From Sphingobium sp. HWE2-09 (lineage in GTDB: Bacteria; Pseudomonadota; Alphaproteobacteria; Sphingomonadales; Sphingomonadaceae), in NCBI RefSeq assembly GCF_035989265.1, contig NZ_JAYKZX010000003.1, positions 1,984,001 to 2,048,000 on the forward strand: a DNA stretch of 64,000 nucleotides, in the 5' to 3' direction. The notes beneath the pieces were generated by a model. It had not been told where the DNA came from. It ran no database searches and worked only from the letters and a program-made list of their open reading frames with translations. The position numbers and the translations under genes were made by a program. Positions 48,066 through 56,867 of the stretch are shown here, piece by piece; position 1 is the first letter of the stretch, and each line of letters starts with the position of its first letter.

Positions 48066-48793
48066 GCCGCCACCTGGCTTGGCATCTCATTCCATTCCCG
48101 GCCATCGAGCTCGCGCCCGCCGGTCTTTGGCCTGATGCCACCCCACTGCTTGAAGAAGAAAGCGACCCCTTGGGCTGCGCACATGTCACGGATCTCGCGC
48201 GCCCATTCGATCGCCATCGGGCGAGCGCCGGGACCGCTTTCACCACCTGCGATGACCCAATGGATGCCGGTGAGATCGACCTTTCCGATCGGGCCGATCA
48301 GCGGCTCCACCGACAAGAAGCGGACACCGGCAGGAGCCTGCCGCAGGTGCTCGATCCGCGCGCGCGATCGTCCATCCTCGACCGACACGCCCAGCCAAAT
48401 GTGGGCCGGCGGCTCGGCATCGCGATAACGGCGCTGCAGATAGTCTCGCATCAGCGAACTGCGCTTCGTCAAAACCTGGAAAACGTGCCAGTGGGCGCGC
48501 TCCATCGTGTCGAACACCCTGTCGATGAATTCGCGCGGCACCTCCTTGTGGAATAGGTCGCTCATGGAATTCACGAAGATCATGCGCGCCCGCTTCCACG
48601 CGAGCGGTTGACCCAAGCGCTCCGGACGGAGCGTCAGATCGAAGCCGTGTTCGAACGGATGGCCGGGGATTCCGCGCCATCTCTCCGAGAAGCGCTCTGC
48701 GTAGCAATTGTCGCATCCAGCAGTGATCTTCGTGCAACCCGTCACCGGGTTCCACGTCGCGTCCGTCCATTCAATCGCGCTGCCGTCCGCCAT
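48062..48793 (-). CDS. DUF5131/phage Gp37-Gp68-like three-Cys protein
   Basis: 243 residues. The start is placed at MADGSAIEWTDATWNPVTGC, directly behind the LexA boxes; a frame open to 48892 would run through the operator. The three-Cys motif is in TGCTKITAGCDNCYAERF (about 18-35), the same CxxxxxxCxxC spacing as radical-SAM-like members, and further family signatures are FVNSMSDLFH, VLTKR, GVSVED, SVEPLIGPI and HWVIAGGESGPGARPM. It is thought to need an Fe-S cluster by analogy. It works with TcmP, encoded immediately downstream. The triple GAAC array upstream predicts SOS induction. Confidence 0.87.
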   Translation of the reverse strand: MADGSAIEWTDATWNPVTGCTKITAGCDNCYAERFSERWRGIPGHPFEHGFDLTLRPERLGQPLAWKRARMIFVNSMSDLFHKEVPREFIDRVFDTMERAHWHVFQVLTKRSSLMRDYLQRRYRDAEPPAHIWLGVSVEDGRSRARIEHLRQAPAGVRFLSVEPLIGPIGKVDLTGIHWVIAGGESGPGARPMAIEWAREIRDMCAAQGVAFFFKQWGGIRPKTGGRELDGREWNEMPSQVAA

Positions 48794-48795
48794 TG

Positions 48796-48821
48796 GAACT
48801 CCGTTAGAACATAGGCGGAAC
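48796..48821. promoter_or_regulatory. Triple LexA half-site array upstream of the Gp37-like/tcmP operon
   Basis: Three GAAC half-sites, each separated by exactly seven bases: 48796-48799, 48807-48810 and 48818-48821. That gives two overlapping GAAC-N7-GAAC boxes, starting only 2 bp before the gene start. LexA here would block transcription start or early elongation. Positioned for the minus-strand operon. Confidence 0.8.
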
Positions 48822-48904
48822 GATGCCACATCGCGAATCGCGACGCAACGGGTCGCAGGAGCGAGCGCAATACTTATTAGAAGCGCGCGCATGATCGCGT
48901 GCTG

Positions 48905-48917
48905 GCGCGCGCGCGCG
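48905..48917. repeat. Short alternating GC tract in the gap 48822-49098
   Basis: Thirteen alternating G and C bases, a second shorter GCGCGCGC lies 15 bp left. Such tracts can form Z-DNA but may be chance at this GC content. The rest of the gap shows no gene. Confidence 0.4.
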
Positions 48918-49098
48918 AGTCAAGACCCGTAGACGAGCGATCCGCCGGTGGATCTGCAGCCGAAACCAACTCTCGAAATTCGCATGAGTGCACTGGCGAT
49001 CGCGGGCGCAGCGTCCGCACACGCTCGCCCCGTCTGCGCACGATCGCGCCGCCGATCTGCCTCTCCCCACCGGAATGACCTTCGAAATGGAGTGAGAT

Positions 49099-50050
49099 AT
49101 GGAAAATGAGATTGACCTGACGGGCGTCGATCCGGCCCGCTGGCCAGAGATCCGCCGCCGCGTCGCCATCCTGGACGAGTATGTGAAGCTGTGGCGCCCT
49201 GCGGAGGAAATCCGCAAGGAATACGCCAAGCGCATGGGGGTGGCACTGTCGACCTTCATGGCCATCGCGCGCATCTGGCGCGAGAACCGGTCGGCATCGG
49301 CCATACCGGGTGCACGCGCGAGCAACAGCCTCCCCACCGCCCGCCGGATCGACCCCAGGTCGGTGGAGATCATGCAGGAGGCGATCGCCGATCTCGGTCC
49401 GTCGTCGCGCCGCGCGGACGTGCTGAAGGAAGTGGAGCGCCGCTGCGTGGCCGCCGGCGTCGCCAAGCCTTCGAATTCGACGATCACCAACCTGCTGGAC
49501 AAGATGCGGGCGGCGGCGAACGCGACGACCGAATTCGCCCCCGAGATCCTCATCGACGAGTGCGCTGTGAAGCTGCCCGCCGTCCACGGCGGCGACATAT
49601 ACATGCCGCATGTGCTCGTCGCGGTGGCTCTGCCACAGGGGACGATTGTCGCCGCCGACATCGGCGACGGGCCGGACGAACCGCCTTCGGTCGCGCGCCT
49701 CGCCGAACGTCTGGAGGCAGCCTTTCCACGGACCGGGGTTGGTCTGCCCATTCGTGCGCCCCACCTCGATCCGATGGAGCGGGCGGTGGTCGGCGCCACC
49801 GACGCAGCCAATCCGACGCTTCGCCGGGTGCTCGGCGCCAAGCTGGACTGTCTGGGCCTTGTCTATCAGGAGTTCGAAGGCGCGTCCCACGGATGCGCTG
49901 GTGCGATCGAGGAACAGCTCGCCTCTCGGCAAGGAGGATGTGGGACGCGCGATCTGGTCGGCCATCGAGGCCCATAATGCCGCACGCCCGCCGCTGCCGG
50001 GCTTCGTGCTGGCAACTGCCGACAGCGGATTCACTCCTGCCGAGCGATGA
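49099..50050 (+). pseudogene. HTH plus integrase-like protein, frame-disrupted
   Basis: Frame 1 runs 292 residues to 49977: N-terminal helix-turn-helix parts (DEYVKLWRPAEEIRKEYAKRM; VLKEVERRCVAAG) and a region with ILIDECAVKLP, VLVAVALPQGTIVAADIG and HLDPMERAVVG that looks like a diverged RNase-H/rve core with acidic residues. From about 49,905 on, GC at third positions shows that coding moves to the next frame (PLGKEDVGRAIW, then AIEAHNAARPPLPGF), ending at 50050. A single +1 shift near CTCGCCTCTCGG would join the parts into about 317 residues. Possible programmed shift, decay or sequencing error. A good GGAGTGAG precedes the start. It is related in layout to the convergent gene at 50031-51172. 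Confidence 0.55.
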
Positions 50051-51172
50051 ACTCCAGGATTTGCACTGTGATCGGGGCCGGTCTATCGGCACCCTCCGCC
50101 ACGCTCTGCGCCATCACCTCGGCATTGTGCTTCGCGACCTCTACCTCGATCGCGGTAGTGGCCTCCGCATCCGTGTGGGTCAGGCTGCCATCCGCAACTT
50201 CGTCCGTGTCCGTCCGGGCTGGCCAGATCTTGAGATCGCCGATCGTCGTCCCGGCGACGATGCGTAGGTAACGACCGTAGCGCCGTGGACCGATGATCAG
50301 TTCGAAGGGAATGCCCTTCTCGGCGGCACGAAAGTCCGATCGTGCCTCCTGCCATGCCGGTTCGTCGTCGCCGACGATGACGTCGACGCGCTCGGACTTG
50401 TCGGCCCATGGCAGGCCGGGAATCTCGTTCCGGTCGATCCGCTCAAGGGCGTCCGCCGCGGCCCGCCGGTACGCATCTCTGCTGTCGCGCACATCGCCCA
50501 CGCTGAAACCGAGGATGAACCGTGCCGTCCTGTCCACGAGCGCGAAGACGACGTGGTGCCGGCCGTCAGGCCGGACAAGGTTGCATGCCACGGCGTCGAG
50601 ACCTGGCCGCAACCCCACCAGCTCCTCGGCACGGAGGCGACGCTTCTCACGCTCGATCATCGTGCGGAGCGTGTTGAGGTGGGGAGCTTCATTCCCTCAA
50701 GTGACGGATCGACCTGAATCAGCCCGGCGATGGCTCCCACCTTCATTTTAGAATTGGCACCGACGATGCGTGGCAGCAGCGCCTGGATGCGATTGACCGC
50801 CTCCCCGCTCAAGCGCGGCCCTTTGCGCCCCGGCTTCTTCACATAGGTGCCGAGCGACGCGAGCGTCGGATCCGCCCGCCACGCGGACGCGATTTCATAG
50901 AATCGACTGACGGCGACGTCGGCTTGCTCAGCGGCTTCAGCAGCTGTGAGTTCGCCCGGCTCTTCAGTCCACCGCCTTAGAACCGCGATCCGCTGTAGCG
51001 CCGCCTCCCGACGATCGGACGCCATGCCGGCCCATAGGGTAAGTTCGTCCGCATTCGGTGCGCGACCGAGTGCAGGCCGCAGTTCGCCGTCCGGATCGAG
51101 CTTGGCTTCATCGGCGTCTATCGCCTGCGCGGCGGCGGCGCGATCGCCGGCATCATCTTCGGGACTGGTCAT
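50031..51172 (-). pseudogene. HTH plus integrase-like protein, split into two frames
   Basis: First part (51172 to 50657): acidic N-terminus, HTH-like ELTAAEAAEQADVAVSRFYE and RLSGEAVNRIQALLPRI. Second part (50660 to 50031): VVFALVDRTARFILGFSVG, VDVIVGDDEPAW, IPFELIIGPRRYGR, which resembles an rve/Mu-type core. They join if the ribosome slips by -1 around the four-C run near 50,690 (KLP then HLNTLRTMIERE). Alternatively the second ORF restarts at the ATG that overlaps the first stop (ATGA). A continuous homologue would be about 378 residues. Convergent with the previous feature; stops overlap by 20 bp. It diverges from the tns operon. It may be an accessory or decayed transposition protein; no full DDE triad can be defended. 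Confidence 0.55.
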
Positions 51173-51201
51173 ATCGAGGGCATATTAGGCGTCCATAATT
51201 A

Positions 51202-51299
51202 ATACAACATAAATCCATATTGGTTATTGTATCGTAACTCATACAGCATATATCCGTAATTATTACCGAACAATCTCGTAATCGGTGATACGGGAGTAT
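51202..51299. promoter_or_regulatory. AT-rich control region with repeated ATAC motifs before the tns operon
   Basis: A roughly 129-bp AT-rich island in GC-rich DNA between divergent genes. A 20-bp element at 51202-51221 recurs at 51241-51260 with 16 of 20 bases identical (ATACRRCATAWATCCRTAWT-like). TTGTAT at 51227-51232 is an inverted copy of its start, and ATAC-GGGA-GTAT at 51288-51299 overlaps the ribosome site of the first gene. This looks like an operator array, possibly for a small regulator in this cluster. Confidence 0.55.
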
Positions 51300-51301
51300 G
51301 T

Positions 51302-51694
51302 ATGAGCGAACTCAAGAATTTATCGGAAAGCCCCGAAGCTGAAATGCGCCGTTCGACGTGGCAGCGCGTGCGCATGCATCGCATCGGTGACCGCCACCTC
51401 GACACCGTCGAACTGACCGTCGGCCTCAAGGCCAAGGCCAAGACTAAGGCCGAGGAGCGGGCGGCTTTGCGCCGCCGCGCCATCTGCAAGCTGATGGATT
51501 ACTACAGCATCCCCAACACGGCGGGCGCTATCGCCGCTGCGATCGAGCGCCTCTGGACGCCTCGCGTACACAGCGACCTCGGCGCTCCTCCTCATCCGTC
51601 CACAATCGTCCGTTGGCGGAAGCTCGCCGGACCGGGTGCCAACAATCTCGCCAACTTCATGAGCGTGCGCCGTCAGCGCCGCGGTTCGAACTGA
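51302..51694 (+). CDS. Small basic protein, first gene of the Tn7-like operon
   Basis: 130 residues; family unknown. It begins MSELKNLSESPEAEMRRSTW and is rich in Arg/Lys/Ala (LKAKAKTKAEERAALRRRA, about 43-61), then PSTIVRWRKLAG (about 100-111). That stretch looks like the end of a helix-turn-helix as used in short transposon regulators. It starts directly behind the repeated operator array, so a self-regulating role is plausible. The next gene starts 14 bp later. Confidence 0.55.
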   Translation: MSELKNLSESPEAEMRRSTWQRVRMHRIGDRHLDTVELTVGLKAKAKTKAEERAALRRRAICKLMDYYSIPNTAGAIAAAIERLWTPRVHSDLGAPPHPSTIVRWRKLAGPGANNLANFMSVRRQRRGSN

Positions 51695-51708
51695 GGGAGG
51701 CCGGGAAT

Positions 51709-52071
51709 ATGACCTATCGCCGCAAGAACCCCGTTCGCCGTCACACCTCCTCCAAGCAAAGCATCCCTTTCGCACTCAACCAGAACAACGCGATCGTCCA
51801 CTCGGTCATGCATCACTACGCGCTGCTCTATACTCAGGGCACGCTCCGCTCCGTGCGCCGTGGACACGACCTCGTGCTCCGCGAGCTGCATAACATCAAT
51901 ACGGCACCCTGCGCGAACAACGGCCCTATGCCGACCATGGAGACGATCCTTCGGACTCCGTGCTACAGCACATTCCTCCGCCTGGTTCGCAGCATGGAAT
52001 GCGAGATCCAGGCGTCCTGCCTGGCGAACATTCACCGTGCCTTCCCGCAATCGGTCAGGGAGGCACGCTAA
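51709..52071 (+). CDS. Small hypothetical protein in the Tn7-like operon
   Basis: 120 residues from the ATG preceded by GAGGGAGG; a longer frame from 51613 overlaps the previous gene. Basic N-terminus (YRRKNPVRRHTSSK), several Cys and His (APCANNG, RTPCYST, MECEIQASCLANIHR) but no CxxC zinc motif. It is immediately followed by tnsA (stop and start adjacent). Function unknown; its conserved place ahead of tnsA in this operon suggests a transposition accessory role. Confidence 0.5.
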   Translation: MTYRRKNPVRRHTSSKQSIPFALNQNNAIVHSVMHHYALLYTQGTLRSVRRGHDLVLRELHNINTAPCANNGPMPTMETILRTPCYSTFLRLVRSMECEIQASCLANIHRAFPQSVREAR

Positions 52072-52941
52072 ATGGTGCTACACCCCAACCACCGATATCG
52101 CGGCAGCGCTGACCCATGGTCGCGCTGCAGCATCCTGCCCGCGGTCAATACGCTGCCGAACCTCACCGACCCGTCCGTCCGTCCGAACCGTCGGCGCCTC
52201 CGTCGCATCACCGAGCAGTGGCTGCCGATCGGGGAAGGCGACGTGGTCGCCCGCTACACCGTGTTCCGTCACGGCGGCCATCAGCGCCCGATCATCGGTC
52301 GAGGCGGCAAGCACCTGCGCTTCCGCTTCCCGTCGACGAAGACCAACACCACCCAGTTGGGTGAAGGCAAGGGCGAGGCGTTCCTCGCCCTCCACAACGA
52401 GGTGTGGAGCGAGGTCGCCGACTATGAATGCCACCCCGGCGAGTTCGAGGTCATGGTCGGGGGAAAGCGGAAGCGCTACCGCCTTGATGCCATCCGCATG
52501 TTCCGCGACGGGACCGTCGAGGTCATCGAGTGCAAGCGGACCTCAAGGGATCTCAGTGACGAGGAGTATCGCGAACTCCTCGCGGTGATCGCCGAGATCT
52601 GCCGCAGCGTGGGATGGAAGTTCCGCGTCCTCTATCTGCGCGACATCAAGGGTTCCCGCGCCCGTCAGATGAACGTGTGGGGTCTCTACTGTCGTCGCTC
52701 GATGCTGCTCACCCCGGGTGAGGAACGGATCGCGAAGCGCCTGGTCGGCAACGGAGCGGCCATCGAGTGGGGCGATCTGCGCGACCGCCTTGCTCCCACT
52801 GATCCGTTGCGCGGCGATGCCGCCATCGAGCGCATGCTCGCACGCAGCACGCTGTCGACCGATCTGGACGTCGAGTTCAAGCCCGGCACGGTGCTGACGC
52901 CGCTCAAGCCCTTCACCGGCCAGTCGGAGATCCGCGTTTGA
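52072..52941 (+). CDS. tnsA: TnsA-like transposon endonuclease
   Basis: 289 residues starting directly after the previous stop. The nuclease core is recognisable: FEVMVGGKRKRYRLDAIRMF (about 125-144) with the catalytic Asp, then VEVIECKRTSRDLSDEEYR (about 149-167) with the second acidic site. The usual QxK is ExK here (Glu-Cys-Lys). GWKFRVLYLRDIKGSR follows. TnsA cuts the 5' ends of the element so that Tn7 relatives move by cut-and-paste with TnsB. A C-terminal winged region would contact TnsC. It overlaps tnsB by a TTGA junction. Confidence 0.85.
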   Translation: MVLHPNHRYRGSADPWSRCSILPAVNTLPNLTDPSVRPNRRRLRRITEQWLPIGEGDVVARYTVFRHGGHQRPIIGRGGKHLRFRFPSTKTNTTQLGEGKGEAFLALHNEVWSEVADYECHPGEFEVMVGGKRKRYRLDAIRMFRDGTVEVIECKRTSRDLSDEEYRELLAVIAEICRSVGWKFRVLYLRDIKGSRARQMNVWGLYCRRSMLLTPGEERIAKRLVGNGAAIEWGDLRDRLAPTDPLRGDAAIERMLARSTLSTDLDVEFKPGTVLTPLKPFTGQSEIRV

Positions 52942-55523
52942 GCGGGGGCGAGGAGAAGCCCAAGCCCGTCATGTCTTGGAATCTCGATATCGAGCCAGGC
53001 GACGAGGTGAAGCTGTTCCGCGTCCCATACATATTCGAACGCGTCGATCCCGACGATGTCGTCACCTTTCGTCCGCCATCGGACCGCAAGGGCGGCGACT
53101 TTATGATCGAGACAGCGGACGGCCAGATGCGGAAGCCGACCACCAGCGAGGTCGGGCTGATCTGGGCCGAAGGCAATCTGCAATTCGTCGAGGCCGCTCT
53201 CGGCACAGCCGCCCGGCGGTTCGCGCGCCAGCAGAGAAAGGACATATCGCAGGCAAAGGCGGAGGATAAGGAAGCCCCCTTCAAGGCCGCGCTGCTGCGT
53301 TTGTTCGACAACAGCACCTTCACCAAGTCCGCCAACAGCATCGGCTTGTTCATGAAGGCCGCCTTGGCGATCCCAGAGATCGCCGCAATGGAGGGCGCAC
53401 GCAAGGTCGCCCCCACCACGTTCCGCCGCTGGTTGCGCGAACGGGGGACGAAGGGTGCCCGCAAGGTCTGGGATTGTGTCGACATGACCGGTCGGATGCC
53501 GCGCACATGGACGATACCGCACCCAATCGAGATCGTGATGTATTGGGCGATCCGTGCGACGCATGTCCGCGGCGACTACCGCAAGAACCACGACCGCTAC
53601 GTCGCGGACATCTACAAGACCAACAACGGCAAGCCGCTCAACCGCAACTTCTGCGTCGATCCGAGCGGAGAGGAAGGCGCCTGCGAGCGTCCGGCCGAAT
53701 ATCCGGTGCCGCCCAAGCCCTACAAGGCGATCAGCTACAAGCGCTTCTGGCGCATGTGCCGCGCGCTCAAGTCCACCGGCTACAAGGCCAAGACCAGCGC
53801 GCATGGCGCCTACCAGCTATTCGGCGGTGGCGGCGAGGGTGAACTCGCAACCCATCTCGGTGCCTTCTGCTGGATGGACGATACACCCATCCCCCGCATC
53901 TACTTCTTCGATGAAGAGACCGGCATCAACATCGGGCAGTGCACGCTCACACTGATGATCGAGGCGCTGTCACGCGTTATCGTCGGCTGGCACCTCAACA
54001 TCGGCGCCGCATCGTCCTCGTCGGTGCTCAACACTGTCCTGCATGCCAACCGCCCCAAGCATGCGATCGTGACAAAGGAACTCCTCGAAATCGACCCTGA
54101 CTGCGTGTGGTTTCGCCTCAAGCCTGGCGTCATCGGTTTCGACAACTCCACGGCAAATCACGGCCGCTCTGTCGAGGACGTGCTGTCGGATGCCTACATG
54201 GGCACCTTCTTCGCAGGTAGCGACATGCCACGTGACAAGTCCCCCATGGAGAGGGTCATCGGCACCGTCCTCGATATGGCTGTCAAGCAGGATCCGGACG
54301 CCAATTACGACATTGCGCGCATGCGTCGTTACAAGTTCAACGCCATGACCGGCGGCGACGACACGGATGAACGCGAGCTGATCCCGATGTCGTTCCAGCG
54401 CGGTAGTCGGTTGATCGACCAAGCGATCATGACCTACAATGTCTCGCGGCACAAAGGCCTCGATAATCGTCAACCAGGGCTCGCGTGGGCTCAGAAGCTG
54501 CAGGGCCGCAAGCTCGATAAGCTGGAGGACGAGGAAGGGTTCGTCGACTCAATCGGCGACGTCGATTTCGAAATGGAGATGACCAGTTCCGGCATCGACA
54601 GGTTCAGCCGTCACTACACGCCGGGTGCCGTCGACATGACGCGTATCATCAAGGAGTTCAACGACGGCGTTCGGCGCGCAAAGGACGACATCGGCTTCGA
54701 CCGCAGGCCCAACATGGACGACCGGAAGAAGCACACTCATCGTGTAAAGGGCAAATACAGCCGCGAGGACATCGGTCTCATCAAGGTCTGGAATCCCTAT
54801 CACGAGCCTCCGCAGTGGGAGCATTTCCACTGCACGGACCCCTCTGTCCATGGCATGCCGCTATGGCTTCACGAGCGCTGTCTGGAACTCGCCAAGCAAG
54901 AGGCGCTGGAATACTGCACGCCGGAGCAGCAGTCCTACGTGCGTGCCCGGCTCTTCGAGCAATGGGCCGACGTCAACGAAAAGTCGGCCGCGCGCGAGCG
55001 GCAGGCCATCGCAAAGGCCGTCCACGATCCGGCGGTGAAGAAGCACTTCGCCAAGTATGTCGAGGTCAGAGACGAGGATCCGCCTGAGCCGGTCGAAGTC
55101 GGCCCCGAACCGCGCACTTCCGTCGAGCACGGCTCCGCCGTGGGCAAGCGGTTGGACGCCCACATTCCGACACCACGCCAGAAGTCCAAGCCGCCGAAGA
55201 AGGTGGCCGAACTCAAGCGCACCGACGATCCTCCGATCATGATCCCGCCCGAAATGCCTGCCGGCGAGACAGTCCGCCGGCGTGGGCGCCCGCCGAAGGT
55301 CAAGTCACAGCAGGCTTCGCAGGATCAGGCTGCCCCCGATGACGTGGGAGGCCAGGCGCCCGAACTGACGCAGTTGCCCACCTATATCAGCCGTCGCGAC
55401 AAGCGCCTCGGCAGAACGAATGCCGACCCGCGCGATGCCGGGACGCACCACCAGTCGGCCGAACGGCCCGACCAACGGGGGTCGTCCGGCTCCCGTTCCA
55501 TGAAATGGGGAGATGACATTTGA
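52938..55523 (+). CDS. tnsB: TnsB-like DDE transposase
   Basis: 861 residues with a TTG start overlapping the tnsA stop (TTGA). An ATG at 52971 is an alternative. The rve/DDE core shows FCWMDDTPIPRIYF (first Asp about 313), GVIGFDNSTANHG (second Asp about 401) and DKSPMERVIGTV (Glu about 438), then ISYNVSRHKG-like YNVSRHKGLDNRQ. N-terminal domains (about 1-290) would bind the end repeats. The C-terminal 100 residues are Pro/Lys-rich (HIPTPRQKSKPPKK, RRRGRPPKVKS with an AT-hook-like RGRP) and probably unstructured, which fits TnsC contact. This protein joins the 3' ends to the target. Confidence 0.92.
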   Translation: MSGGEEKPKPVMSWNLDIEPGDEVKLFRVPYIFERVDPDDVVTFRPPSDRKGGDFMIETADGQMRKPTTSEVGLIWAEGNLQFVEAALGTAARRFARQQRKDISQAKAEDKEAPFKAALLRLFDNSTFTKSANSIGLFMKAALAIPEIAAMEGARKVAPTTFRRWLRERGTKGARKVWDCVDMTGRMPRTWTIPHPIEIVMYWAIRATHVRGDYRKNHDRYVADIYKTNNGKPLNRNFCVDPSGEEGACERPAEYPVPPKPYKAISYKRFWRMCRALKSTGYKAKTSAHGAYQLFGGGGEGELATHLGAFCWMDDTPIPRIYFFDEETGINIGQCTLTLMIEALSRVIVGWHLNIGAASSSSVLNTVLHANRPKHAIVTKELLEIDPDCVWFRLKPGVIGFDNSTANHGRSVEDVLSDAYMGTFFAGSDMPRDKSPMERVIGTVLDMAVKQDPDANYDIARMRRYKFNAMTGGDDTDERELIPMSFQRGSRLIDQAIMTYNVSRHKGLDNRQPGLAWAQKLQGRKLDKLEDEEGFVDSIGDVDFEMEMTSSGIDRFSRHYTPGAVDMTRIIKEFNDGVRRAKDDIGFDRRPNMDDRKKHTHRVKGKYSREDIGLIKVWNPYHEPPQWEHFHCTDPSVHGMPLWLHERCLELAKQEALEYCTPEQQSYVRARLFEQWADVNEKSAARERQAIAKAVHDPAVKKHFAKYVEVRDEDPPEPVEVGPEPRTSVEHGSAVGKRLDAHIPTPRQKSKPPKKVAELKRTDDPPIMIPPEMPAGETVRRRGRPPKVKSQQASQDQAAPDDVGGQAPELTQLPTYISRRDKRLGRTNADPRDAGTHHQSAERPDQRGSSGSRSMKWGDDI

Positions 55524-56866
55524 CCCGTAATACCAATGCAAACACCGCCGCCATCCAGACTGACGACACCGCCAAGGTCGACCCCGGTCTGCCCAAGCCC
55601 CGCCTGCCTCGTCGCGACCGGCCGAAGCGCACCGCTGACCGCCGCGACGCCGGCCAGCCGCGCGCCGGCGCGTCCGTGCCGGTCGAGGCCATGCCGGATC
55701 CGGCGATCGACGCCGTCTCCGACGGTCAGGAAATCTCGCCTGTCTCGCTGGCGGATGCTTCGCCGGTATCCTCCGTTCAGGAAGATATCACCGATACCTC
55801 GGGCATCGAAACGCCCGTTGACGACATGACTGCCGACGGCATCGTGACTGCGCCCGGTGAGGAAGATGGCTTCAATGGCACCGACTTGGTGGTCTCCAAG
55901 GAGCAGCCCGCAGAGGAGATGAAGCTGTCGCCGCAAATGAAGGACGCGTTCCTTCGCTTCCGCAACAGCAAGGCCGGCCGCCGCTCACCATTCGTCGCCC
56001 GCGCCATGACGAAGCTCATGCGGATCCGGCTGCCCTATCCCCGCCAGATCCAGGGGATGAACGAACTGGAGGAGCTGCGGCTGCTGGGCATGGAGATGCG
56101 CGGCGAGCAGCAGCTCGCCATCAACATCTTCGAGCGCACCGGAACCGGCAAGTCGACGCTCGCTGAGCAGTTCAAGCTCATGTGCAACATCGATGCGCCC
56201 GCGGGAACCATGCCGGTCTGCCACGCCCGCATGGGGACCAGCGGCACGGCGCGCGATCTGATGGTCGCCATCATGGGCGAGGTCCAGGACGGCTTTGCCA
56301 CTGCGGGTAACGAGAACTCGCTCCGCCGCCGCGCTATGCGGGCTTTGGACGAGGCAGGTGTCCAGCTGCTCATCATCGACGAGACGCAGCACAGCGGTCA
56401 GAAGACGGGCTTTAGCAAGGAGGTCACAGCCGAGCTGAAGATCATGCTCGATACTGGCCGGGTGCCAATCGTGCTGCTCGGCACCGAGAAGGCCGTCCCG
56501 ATGATCGCCGCCGACCGCGAACTCTCCGGCCGCATGTTCGCCCCGTGCCGTCTTGCACCCCTGGACATGGACAGCGACGATGACTTCGAAATCTGGACCG
56601 GTCTGCTGAAGGGGCTCGATGCCCGTCTCGTATCCGACGGCATCCTCGCGCAGCCCGTGGGCCTCGACAACGAGGATATCGCGGACGCCCTCGGCGAGGC
56701 GACGGAGGGCATCATCGGCCAGCTCATGCGTGTCATGCTGACGGCCGTGCGCAACGTCGCACGTGAGGAGCGCGACGTGATGACCGTCGACGACGTCATC
56801 AAAGCGGTCGACTCCTGGTCGATCGAGCTCAAGTTCGCCAAGACGAACGCTCTGAAGGACCTGTAA
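55520..56866 (+). CDS. tnsC: TnsC/TniB-like AAA+ ATPase
   Basis: 448 residues, TTG start again overlapping the previous stop (TTGA). The N-terminal 130 residues are acidic and low complexity. The AAA core starts at about 190: NIFERTGTGKSTLAEQ (P-loop about 208-216; the first glycine of the canonical GxxxxGKS is Glu), LLIIDETQHSG (Walker B about 287), VPIVLLGTEKA (sensor 1). TnsC polymers on target DNA link the target selector TniQ to TnsA/TnsB. Its place between tnsB and tniQ is standard. Confidence 0.9.
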   Translation: MTRNTNANTAAIQTDDTAKVDPGLPKPRLPRRDRPKRTADRRDAGQPRAGASVPVEAMPDPAIDAVSDGQEISPVSLADASPVSSVQEDITDTSGIETPVDDMTADGIVTAPGEEDGFNGTDLVVSKEQPAEEMKLSPQMKDAFLRFRNSKAGRRSPFVARAMTKLMRIRLPYPRQIQGMNELEELRLLGMEMRGEQQLAINIFERTGTGKSTLAEQFKLMCNIDAPAGTMPVCHARMGTSGTARDLMVAIMGEVQDGFATAGNENSLRRRAMRALDEAGVQLLIIDETQHSGQKTGFSKEVTAELKIMLDTGRVPIVLLGTEKAVPMIAADRELSGRMFAPCRLAPLDMDSDDDFEIWTGLLKGLDARLVSDGILAQPVGLDNEDIADALGEATEGIIGQLMRVMLTAVRNVAREERDVMTVDDVIKAVDSWSIELKFAKTNALKDL

Positions 56867-56867
56867 G

